From the NCBI RefSeq assembly GCF_026242055.1, contig NZ_JAPJDL010000003.1, forward strand, positions 444,796 through 508,795: a stretch of 64,000 bases of DNA, written 5' to 3'. The notes beneath the pieces are model-generated. The model ran no database searches. It was not told the DNA's origin and saw nothing but the letters and a program-made list of their open reading frames with translations. Below, one piece after another: positions 57,763 through 64,000 of this stretch. The stretch is from Lentzea sp. NEAU-D7 (lineage in GTDB: Bacteria; Actinomycetota; Actinomycetes; Mycobacteriales; Pseudonocardiaceae). Within the stretch, counting starts at the first letter, position 1, and every line of letters begins with the position of its first letter. Both the position numbers and the translations under genes were made by a program.

Positions 57763-59231
57763 TTGGGACGCTCCACCATCACAGTGTGCTGGTCGGCGAT
57801 AGCCGGTTGTTGCGGTTTCGGCTTCGCGATCCGTTGCGGGGCCCGTGCCGCCGCAGAAATTCGCAGTAGCAACGCGACGAGGATGTAGTTCGCGAGAAGT
57901 GACGAACCGCCGTAGGACAGGAACGGTGCGGTGATACCCGTCATCGGGATCAGCTTGGTGACACCGCCGACGACGATGAACACCTGGAAGCAGACCGCGA
58001 ACGCGAGACCGCCGCCCAGGAGCTTGCCGAAGCTGTCGCGCACCGAGATGGCGCCGCGCAGGCCGCGCAGCGCGAAGACCATGTAGACCAGCAGCAGCGC
58101 CGCGAAACCGACGAACCCGAGCTCCTCGCCGATCACGGCGGTGATGAAGTCGGTGTTCGCCTCGGGGATCATCTCCGGCCGGCCCGCGCCGAGACCGGCG
58201 CCGCCGATGCCGCCGGTCGCGAGACCGAACAGCGACTGCGAGATCTGGTACCCGCCGCCGATCACGTCGTAGCGGGCGATCGGGTCCTGCCAGTTCGCGA
58301 CGCGTTGCTGCACGTGCGTGAAGAGCTTCCACGCGATGATCGCGCCGCCGGCGAACAGGCCGAGACCGAGCACGACCCACGCCGCTCGTTCCGTGGCGAT
58401 GTAGAGCAGCACGAGCACGATGCCGAAGAACAGCAGCGAGGAACCGAGGTCCTTCTGCAGCACCATGACCGCGACCGTGACGCCCCAGGCCGCGAACAGC
58501 GGGCCCAGGTCACGGGCGCGGGGCAGGTCCATGCCGAGGAACCGGCGGCCCGCCACCGTGAAGAGGTCTCGCTTCGACACGAGGAACGCGGCGAAGAAGA
58601 CCATCAGGAGGATCTTGGCGAACTCACCCGGCTGCAGCGACAGCGGTCCGATGCGCAGCCAGATCTTCGCGCCGTTGATCGTCGGCGCGATGAAGCCGGG
58701 CAGCACACCGGGGAGCAGCAGCGCGACCAGTCCGACGAGGCCGAACGTGTAGCCGAAGCGTGCGAGCATCCGGTGGTCCGGGAGGAACTTCAGCGTGGCC
58801 GCGAACAGCAACAACCCGATGCCGGTCCAGATGACCTGCTTGAACGCCACCGGGTCCCACGTGGAACCGTCCGGGAAGACGGTGCCCTCCAGGGCCAGGT
58901 CGATCCGGTGGATGACCACCAGGCCGAGCCCGTTGAGCAGCGCGACGCACGGCAGGATCGCCGGGTCGGCGTACGGCGCCCACCTGCGCACGGCGAGGTG
59001 GGCACAGGCGAAGAGTCCGAGGTACGCGAGACCGAGGTAGAGGATCCTCAGGCTCAGCGAGCGCTCCTGGTTGAGTTCGACCAGGATGAGAGCCAGCGTC
59101 ACGAGACCGGCGGCGAACGACAGCATCACCAGTTCGGTGCCGCGTCGCGTCGGCGCCTTCAGCCCTGGCGACGTGTTGGTCGCCACCGACGCGCCTGGTG
59201 AACCTTCCCCGGCGGGGACGGGCGAGCCCAT
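57759..59231 (-). CDS. rodA: SEDS peptidoglycan glycosyltransferase RodA/FtsW family
   Basis: 490 residues from ATG 59231; a TTG one codon upstream is possible. There are about 12 helices, with SEDS features: GAKIWLRIGPLSLQPGEFAK (about 183-202), VLQKDLGSSLLFFGIVLVLL (catalytic Asp in QKDLG), PEANTDFITAVIGEELGF and the C-terminal TGITAPFLSYGGSSLLANYI. It starts three bases after the pstP stop and is coupled to pbpA. Confidence 0.96.
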   Translation of the reverse strand: MGSPVPAGEGSPGASVATNTSPGLKAPTRRGTELVMLSFAAGLVTLALILVELNQERSLSLRILYLGLAYLGLFACAHLAVRRWAPYADPAILPCVALLNGLGLVVIHRIDLALEGTVFPDGSTWDPVAFKQVIWTGIGLLLFAATLKFLPDHRMLARFGYTFGLVGLVALLLPGVLPGFIAPTINGAKIWLRIGPLSLQPGEFAKILLMVFFAAFLVSKRDLFTVAGRRFLGMDLPRARDLGPLFAAWGVTVAVMVLQKDLGSSLLFFGIVLVLLYIATERAAWVVLGLGLFAGGAIIAWKLFTHVQQRVANWQDPIARYDVIGGGYQISQSLFGLATGGIGGAGLGAGRPEMIPEANTDFITAVIGEELGFVGFAALLLVYMVFALRGLRGAISVRDSFGKLLGGGLAFAVCFQVFIVVGGVTKLIPMTGITAPFLSYGGSSLLANYILVALLLRISAAARAPQRIAKPKPQQPAIADQHTVMVERPK

Positions 59232-59234
59232 CAA

Positions 59235-60656
59235 CTACGGACCCTCCCGGCATTCCACACCCGGCTTTTGCTGGGAGGGGGCGAGCGAAGGCTCGGTGGC
59301 ACCGGTCTCCGGGTTCGGAGAACCGTTGGCGGGCGGCGTGCTGGACGTGCTGGACGACGGAGTGCTCGGCGTCGTCGAGGGCGTCGTGCTGGACGACGTC
59401 GACGACGTGTCCTTGCACAGCGGCAGCATGTGCTCGGTGCGCAGCAACCGGACCGCGGCGCGGGCGCCGTCGAGGCCGTTGTCGCTGCGGATGCCCGCGG
59501 TGATCGTCTTCCGGCCGGCTTCCTGCAGGTCGTTCAAGGTGATCGGGGTGCAGCCCGTGGAGCCGGGCGGGCACGAGTCCTCGACCTTGGACGACAGCTT
59601 GAAGCCGAGCACCGTGCCGTTCAGGCCGCGGAAGATCGCGACCTGGCCGTTCTCGGTGGCCCCGACGTAGAACTGGGTGTTGAGCCACAGCTTGCCGCCG
59701 ACCGCCACGACACCGGTCAGCAGGAGCAGCACGAAGATGATCGCGAACGCCTTGATGGCGTTGCGCTTCTTGCGCTTGGGGTCCTGCGGAGGTGGTGGCG
59801 GTGCGTCCATCCGCTGCGGCATCGGCGGGCGCTGCTGCGTGAGCGCGCTCGCCCGGGAGGCCGCGGAGTCCGGCGGGGCGTTGTGGTCCTCGCTGCCGTC
59901 GCCGGCCGCGCCGCCGAGGATCGGGTAGTCGTCGCCGAAGTCGACGTCCTCGACGTCCGCCACGATCACCGTGACGTTGTCGGGGCCGCCGCCCTTGAGC
60001 GCGAGCTCGATCATCCGGTCCGCGCAGGCCTGCGGGTCGGGGATGCGGATCGCCTCGTCGAGCGTCTCCAGGCTCACGACGCCGGACAGGCCGTCCGAGC
60101 AGAGCAGGAACCGGTCGCCGACGCGCGCTTCGCGCACCGTGAGGCTGGGCTCGAAGTCGTGCCCGGTGAGGGCCCGCAGCAGCAACGAGCGTTGCGGGTG
60201 CGTGGCGGCCTCGTCCGGGGTGATCCGGCCCTCGTCGATCAACGACTGGACGAACGTGTCGTCGTGCGTGATCTGCGCGAAGGAGCCCTCCCGCAGGAGG
60301 TACGCGCGCGAGTCGCCGATGTGCACGAGCCCGAGGCGGTTGCCCGCGAACAGGATGGCCGTGAGCGTGGTGCCCATGCCCTCCAGGTCCGGGTCGCTCG
60401 TCACGAGCTCGGAGATGGCGCCGTTGCCACTCGCGACCGCGTCGCGCAGCTTGCCGAGGAGGTCGTCGCCCGGCTCGTCGTCGTCGACGTGGGCCAGCGA
60501 GGCGATGACCACCTTGCTCGCGACCTCACCGGCGGCGTGGCCACCCATGCCGTCGGCTACTGCGAGCAGGCGGGGGCCCGCGTACACGGAGTCCTGGTTG
60601 TTGGCACGAACCAGGCCCCTGTCGCTTCGGGCCGCGTATCGAAGAACCAAGGTCAT
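59235..60656 (-). CDS. pstP: PP2C-family Ser/Thr phosphatase PstP
   Basis: 473 residues. PP2C domain (about 5-235): ARSDRGLVRANNQDS, ADGMGGHAAGEVAS (metal Asp), HIGDSRAYLLREG, LCSDGLSGVV and GGPDNVTVIVADV. A helix at about 298-320 (AFAIIFVLLLLTGVVAVGGK) is followed by an extracytoplasmic region of about 150 residues ending in a Ser/Thr/Pro-rich stretch. It is the only Ser/Thr phosphatase counterpart to PknA and PknB in this operon. Confidence 0.96.
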   Translation of the reverse strand: MTLVLRYAARSDRGLVRANNQDSVYAGPRLLAVADGMGGHAAGEVASKVVIASLAHVDDDEPGDDLLGKLRDAVASGNGAISELVTSDPDLEGMGTTLTAILFAGNRLGLVHIGDSRAYLLREGSFAQITHDDTFVQSLIDEGRITPDEAATHPQRSLLLRALTGHDFEPSLTVREARVGDRFLLCSDGLSGVVSLETLDEAIRIPDPQACADRMIELALKGGGPDNVTVIVADVEDVDFGDDYPILGGAAGDGSEDHNAPPDSAASRASALTQQRPPMPQRMDAPPPPPQDPKRKKRNAIKAFAIIFVLLLLTGVVAVGGKLWLNTQFYVGATENGQVAIFRGLNGTVLGFKLSSKVEDSCPPGSTGCTPITLNDLQEAGRKTITAGIRSDNGLDGARAAVRLLRTEHMLPLCKDTSSTSSSTTPSTTPSTPSSSTSSTPPANGSPNPETGATEPSLAPSQQKPGVECREGP

Positions 60657-61114
60657 GAGCGCAGCTCGATCACCGTTTTGCCAATGCGGATCGGGGTGCC
60701 GAGAGGTACGCGCAGGGGTGCGGTGACCTTGGCTCGGTCTAGGTAGGTGCCGTTCGTGGAGCCGAGGTCCTCCACGTACCAGTCGGTACCGCGCATGGAC
60801 AGCCGCGCGTGCCTGGTCGACGCGAAGTCGTCGTCCAGGACGAGGGTGGAGTCGTCAGCGCGGCCGATCAGGATCGGCCTGCCGTCGAGCGAGATGCGGG
60901 TGCCCGTGAGCGCCCCGTGGGTGACCACGAGTTGCCGGGGCGCCTTGCTTCCCCTCGCCGACTTCTCGGACCTCCGGAATCCGGGCAGACCTGATGCCCG
61001 GAGCCCTGAGGCTGCGTAAAGATCAGAGCGGACCACACGTAGGGCGGCCAGCACAAAGAGCCAGAGGAGGACGAGAAAGCCCGCTCTGGTCAGCTGCATC
61101 ACCAGCTCTTGCAC
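60653..61114 (-). CDS. fhaB: FHA-domain protein FhaB (FipA)
   Basis: 153 residues. An N-terminal membrane helix (AGFLVLLWLFVLAALRVVRS, about 11-30) precedes an FHA domain (about 60-150) with the phosphothreonine motifs ILIGRADDSTLVL, STRHARLS and LGSTNGTYLD. It recognises phosphorylated partners of PknA/PknB. Overlaps pstP by four bases. Confidence 0.94.
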   Translation of the reverse strand: MQELVMQLTRAGFLVLLWLFVLAALRVVRSDLYAASGLRASGLPGFRRSEKSARGSKAPRQLVVTHGALTGTRISLDGRPILIGRADDSTLVLDDDFASTRHARLSMRGTDWYVEDLGSTNGTYLDRAKVTAPLRVPLGTPIRIGKTVIELRS

Positions 61115-61165
61115 CGGTTGTAACCGCTCCTGCCTTGAGTTGCATACCCGACGCTCGTGCCGACC

Positions 61166-62419
61166 TCAGCCCGCGGTGCGGAAGACCAGTGACGAGTGGC
61201 CGATGCGGACGACGTCGCCCTCCGCGAGCTGCCAAGTCTGCACTGGCGTGCCGTTCACCGTGGTGCCGTTTGTCGAACCGAGATCAGCGAGCATCGCATT
61301 CTGCCCGTCCCAGGAGATTTCCAGGTGGCGCCTGGAGACTCCGGTGTCCGGGAGGCGGAAGTCGGCTTCCTGCCCACGACCTACGACGTTTCCACCCTGC
61401 TTCAGGTTGTACGTCCGGTTGGATCCGTCGTCGAGGTGCAGCGTCGCGTTGAGCTGACGGTTCGCGCCCTGGGTGGCCGGCGGGGCGTATCCGCCCTGGT
61501 TGTAGCCCTGGTCGTACCCGCCGGGCTGGCCGTAGCCCTGCGGCTGGCCGTAACCCTGGTCATAGCCGCCTGCCGGCTGCTGGCCGTAACCCTGGTCGTA
61601 ACCGCCGGCCGGCTGGCCGCCGCCGTAACCCTGGTCGTAGCCCTGCTGGCCGTAGCCCTGCTGCTGGCCGTAACCCTGGTCCTGGCCGTAGCCCTGCTGC
61701 TGGCCGCCGCCGTAACCCTGGTCGTAGCCCTGCGGCTGGCCGTAACCCTGGTCGTAGCCGCCTGCGGGCTGCTGGCCGTAGCCCTGGTCGTAGCCGCCAG
61801 GCTGGCCGTAGCCCTGCTGGCCGTACGCCGGGTCCTGTCCTTGCTGGCCGTAACCCTGCTGCTGGCCATAACCCTGCTGGTCATAGCCCTGCTGCTGGTC
61901 GTAGCCCTGCTGGCCGTAGCCGCCCTGACCATAAGGGTCCTGGCCGGGCTGGCCCTGTCCTTGTCCGTAGCCGGGTGGCTGGCTCATGGATCGGTCTCCT
62001 GCGGTGCGAGGTGGTGCTGACCGTCGGCTGGCCGCTTTCACGTCGGGGTCGACGGACGAGCTGGTTCGGAACTGTCCGGTGTGCAGCGCCTCGGAGCGCT
62101 CCAGGGAGACTACGACGTCACCATAGGTATCCCATCCGGACTCGGCCAGGTGCTCTCGCAGGCCCTCTGCGAGAAGCTGTGTGATGCGTAGTTCATCCTG
62201 CTCGTCGCCCGCAAGACGTTCGTGGTCCTGAGGCCCGAGCAGCACCTTGTAGTGGTTGGGGGCTAGCAGTCTGCCACCCGCGAGCTCGCGGATGTTGCTG
62301 TCACCCTCCCGATGCAGTGCCTGTGCCACCTCTTGGGGCACGACGCTGCCGCCGAACACGCGCGCGAAGGTGTTGCCGACGAGACCTTCGAGCTTGCGCT
62401 CGAAGCGTTGCAGGCCCAT
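61166..62419 (-). CDS. fhaA: FHA-domain protein FhaA with Gly/Tyr/Gln-rich linker
   Basis: 417 residues. N-terminal DUF3662 domain (about 1-120; [20 protein letters not shown]). A strongly repetitive linker at about 145-313 consists of [13 protein letters not shown] and [13 protein letters not shown] units. The C-terminal FHA domain (about 325-415) has [23 protein letters not shown] and [11 protein letters not shown]. FhaA binds the phosphorylated MurJ-associated pseudokinase in mycobacteria; that partner is at 15558-17075. GGAAGGAG precedes the ATG. Confidence 0.95.
   Translation of the reverse strand: MGLQRFERKLEGLVGNTFARVFGGSVVPQEVAQALHREGDSNIRELAGGRLLAPNHYKVLLGPQDHERLAGDEQDELRITQLLAEGLREHLAESGWDTYGDVVVSLERSEALHTGQFRTSSSVDPDVKAASRRSAPPRTAGDRSMSQPPGYGQGQGQPGQDPYGQGGYGQQGYDQQQGYDQQGYGQQQGYGQQGQDPAYGQQGYGQPGGYDQGYGQQPAGGYDQGYGQPQGYDQGYGGGQQQGYGQDQGYGQQQGYGQQGYDQGYGGGQPAGGYDQGYGQQPAGGYDQGYGQPQGYGQPGGYDQGYNQGGYAPPATQGANRQLNATLHLDDGSNRTYNLKQGGNVVGRGQEADFRLPDTGVSRRHLEISWDGQNAMLADLGSTNGTTVNGTPVQTWQLAEGDVVRIGHSSLVFRTAG
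61480..61985 (-). repeat. Coding repeat in fhaA (GYGQQ/GYDQ units)
   Basis: Short in-frame repeats rich in CAG, GGC and TAC codons make up about 170 residues of FhaA. They include two nearly identical blocks, each containing GYGGGQ and [17 protein letters not shown] units, which suggests recent internal duplication. Such tracts are prone to slippage and assembly errors. Confidence 0.85.
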
Positions 62420-62525
62420 GTCGACTCCTTCCGTTCGGTCCGCTCGGCCCGGGCTCCTGCACCGATCGTATCCGGGTGCGACCAGGCCTACAGGGGGCGA
62501 TTAGGAACCTGGTTTGGACGCGTGC

Positions 62526-62531
62526 TAGTGT
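62526..62531 (+). promoter_or_regulatory. -10 box TAGTGT of tRNA-Leu
   Basis: TAGTGT lies 15 bases before the tRNA 5' end. A weak -35 (TAGGAA, about 18 bases upstream) is possible. Confidence 0.4.
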
Positions 62532-62546
62532 TTCCAACGTCTCCAG

Positions 62547-62629
62547 GGGCAAGTGGCGGAATGGCAGACGCGCACGGTTCAGGTCCGTGTGTCCGAAAGG
62601 ACGTGGGGGTTCAACTCCCCCCTTGCCCA
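62547..62629 (+). tRNA. leuT: tRNA-Leu (CAG)
   Basis: 83 nt, class II tRNA with a variable arm (GTGTCCGAAAGGAC). Acceptor arms GGGCAAG and CTTGCCC, anticodon CAG at 62580-62582, T-arm GGGGTTCAACTCC and discriminator A. It decodes CTG, the most frequent Leu codon in this genome. It corresponds to leuT downstream of fhaA in mycobacteria. Confidence 0.97.
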
Positions 62630-62643
62630 TCGAAAGACAGATG

Positions 62644-62675
62644 GAACCCCCCTCGCGGAATCGCGAGGGGGGTTC
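62644..62675 (+). terminator. Terminator of tRNA-Leu
   Basis: GAACCCCCCTCGCG and CGCGAGGGGGGTTC form a perfect 14-bp stem around GAAT, followed by TTTC. Confidence 0.92.
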
Positions 62676-62744
62676 TTTCGTTGATCGGCTGTATCGGATT
62701 CCTTGATCCAACAGGTGATGTCTGTCACTCGTTCGGGGGGCGCC

Positions 62745-63530
62745 ATGTGGGCGATAGCGGCTGCCGACTTCGGCGCGGAACTCGAACTCGTCGAGCTTCC
62801 CGCGCCCACGCCAGAGCCAGGTCAGCTCCTGGTGCGGCTGCTCGCGGCGAGTGTCAACCCGTTCGACCGCAAAGTGGTGGACGGGATGCTTCGCGATTCC
62901 GCTCCCCACCGCTTCCCGCTCGTTCCCGGAACTGATGGTGCGGGTGTGGTGGAAGGTTCCGGAGAGAGGATTTTCGGCACCTTCTTCCGCCGTCCAGTCG
63001 GCGGCGGAACATACGCCGAGTACGTCACAGTTCCGTCCACGAACGCGTTGGCGCCGTTGCCCGAAGACGTGGATCCCGCCGTCGCCGCCGCATTGCCGAC
63101 CGCGGGTATGACGGCTTTGCAGTTGGTCGAGTCGCTCGGCACCGCGGAATCCGTGCTGATCGTCGGTGCTTCGGGCGGTGTCGGGTCGTTCGCCGTCCAG
63201 ATCGCGCGTGCGGCCGGCAAGCGGGTCGTCCCGATCGGGCGCGGCGACTCCCCGGTCGAGGCCGACGCGCTCATCGACCTCGTGAGCACCGACCGTTCGT
63301 CGTTCGAGGCGAACGCGCGCTACGCGCCGCTGGCCTTCAACACCAACTACGTCTCCGCTGATCCCGCGCAGAACTTCGGCTTGAAGGGGTCACGGGAACT
63401 GCTGGAGCGACTGGTGTCCATGGTGCGGTCGGGTGATCTGGAAGTGCCGATCGCGCGGCGTGTGCCGTTGCGCGAGGCGACCGGTGTTTTCGCAGGTCAC
63501 GGCCCCGGCAAGACCGTGATCATCATGTAG
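62745..63530 (+). CDS. NAD(P)-dependent zinc-independent alcohol dehydrogenase / quinone oxidoreductase family
   Basis: 261 residues from ATG 62745 with GGGGGG upstream; ATG 62718 is possible. The GroES-like domain includes SVNPFDRKVVDGMLRD and VPGTDGAGVVEGSG. Rossmann motif VLIVGASGGVGSFAVQIARA (about 136-155) and C-terminal GKTVIIM match the MDR superfamily of NADPH:quinone reductases. It lacks the cysteines of zinc enzymes and is about 50 residues shorter than usual, with part of the cofactor domain missing. The substrate is unknown. Confidence 0.8.
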   Translation: MWAIAAADFGAELELVELPAPTPEPGQLLVRLLAASVNPFDRKVVDGMLRDSAPHRFPLVPGTDGAGVVEGSGERIFGTFFRRPVGGGTYAEYVTVPSTNALAPLPEDVDPAVAAALPTAGMTALQLVESLGTAESVLIVGASGGVGSFAVQIARAAGKRVVPIGRGDSPVEADALIDLVSTDRSSFEANARYAPLAFNTNYVSADPAQNFGLKGSRELLERLVSMVRSGDLEVPIARRVPLREATGVFAGHGPGKTVIIM

Positions 63531-63845
63531 GTGGTCGTTCTGGCGCGGTGAACGGTCGGCGGGCGGTGACCGGTGCCGCTGACCGGCTTTTTGCCGCCAC
63601 GCCTGGCGCACACACCCTGAGCAGCTCTTTTGGTGCGTCCATCCGGATTAACGTCACCCAGACGGCAGCACAGCAGGACCGAATTCCCCTCGCCACTCCT
63701 CGACCGGTCACCGACCGGTCGGCGCCGTCGATCGCAGGGGGTCCTGTGACCTGGGGGCGGGCCGCGCGCTTCCTGCTAATTCTTATCCAGAGCACGAGTC
63801 GAAACGCGGCGGATCTCCCGCCGCGGGTGACGAGGAGGCACTGGC
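63531..63845. other. 315-bp intergenic region
   Basis: No gene seen. It contains the paired motif CGACCGGTC at 63701 and 63712, the second within the palindrome CCGACCGGTCGG (63711-63722), a candidate operator for the gene at 63846. Confidence 0.5.
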
Positions 63846-64000
63846 GTGAGCAGCACCCCAGCAAGGATCGCGGCACTCGACAGCTCGAACGGTCTGTCGA
63901 CCACCCCGGTCCCGGTTCCGGAACTGCCCGCGTCCGTCGAGGAGTTGGCAGCCGCTGCGGCGATCCGCCTCGGCTGGCACGGCGTGGTTCTCCCCGAAAT
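63846..64000 (+). CDS. Unidentified protein, N-terminal fragment at window edge
   Basis: GTG 63846 with GAGGAGG eight bases upstream; 51 codons are visible before the window ends. The start reads MSSTPARIAALDSSNGLSTT, then VPVPELPASVEELAAAAAIR. Codon pattern is typical of real genes here. There is too little sequence to assign a family. Confidence 0.6.
   Translation, partial: MSSTPARIAALDSSNGLSTTPVPVPELPASVEELAAAAAIRLGWHGVVLPE

Noticed and set aside
58854..58867. GTCCCACGTGGAAC in rodA as a parS site
   Set aside because: Two mismatches from consensus, inside a coding sequence and far from the cluster; likely chance.
61480..61985. Non-coding tandem repeat or CRISPR
   Set aside because: Repeats keep frame within fhaA and encode GYGQQ/GYDQ units between two recognised domains.

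Overview
The window is a high-GC actinomycete chromosome segment centred on the replication origin. Gene order follows the classical actinobacterial origin neighbourhood known from Mycobacterium (mutT4-murJ-sigM-trxBA-cwlM-parBA-rsmG-jag-yidC-yidD-rnpA-rpmH-dnaA-oriC-dnaN-gnd-recF-gyrBA ... crgA-pabA-pknB-pknA-pbpA-rodA-pstP-fhaB-fhaA). The additional genes and a MurJ separate from its pseudokinase partner suggest Pseudonocardiaceae (Saccharothrix/Lentzea-like). The family-level guess is inference from layout; the phylum-level call is firm.

Layout. 1-11 kb is accessory and housekeeping: an MMPL transporter with a divergent TetR regulator, leuS behind a Leu-codon attenuator, a secreted phytase-like esterase, YqgE, an MFS efflux protein with a structured leader, a LuxR-type HTH protein and the CCA-adding enzyme. 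11-21 kb carries NUDIX, DUF6049, MurJ, pseudokinase, SigM with anti-SigM, TrxB/TrxA and CwlM. 21-31.4 kb carries a GNAT enzyme, an aminotransferase/ATP-grasp pair, parB-parA-rsmG, a phosphatase-like gene bracketed by parS sites, a 1.3-kb gene-free stretch with a nested palindrome and a degenerate repeat array, then jag-yidC-yidD-rnpA-rpmH. 31.4-43.8 kb is dnaA, oriC (33363-34116), dnaN, gnd, recF, DUF721, gyrB, gyrA and a DUF3566 membrane protein. 43.8-52.7 kb has tRNA-Ile, tRNA-Ala, small membrane proteins and lipoproteins, PpiA, a rhomboid, CrgA, a class E sortase, an iron-box-controlled FprA-type reductase and PabA/TrpG. 52.7-62.4 kb is the Ser/Thr-kinase, elongation and division operon (pknB to fhaA, minus strand), followed by tRNA-Leu, an oxidoreductase and a truncated gene.

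How it works together. Replication (DnaA, oriC, DnaN, RecF, gyrase), segregation (ParAB with at least four strong parS sites between 26.3 and 27.8 kb) and envelope growth (MurJ, CwlM, PknA/B, PstP, FhaA/B, PbpA, RodA, CrgA) are packed within about 60 kb. Thiol homeostasis (TrxBA) carries an exact SigR/SigH-type promoter. A second promoter of the same type precedes the MFS leader.

No phage, IS element, CRISPR array or defence system was seen. The most interesting unexplained features are non-coding: the 27.7-29.0 kb stretch, the CACCCGGGGAC repeats of oriC, DnaA-box clusters outside oriC, and the leuS and MFS leaders.
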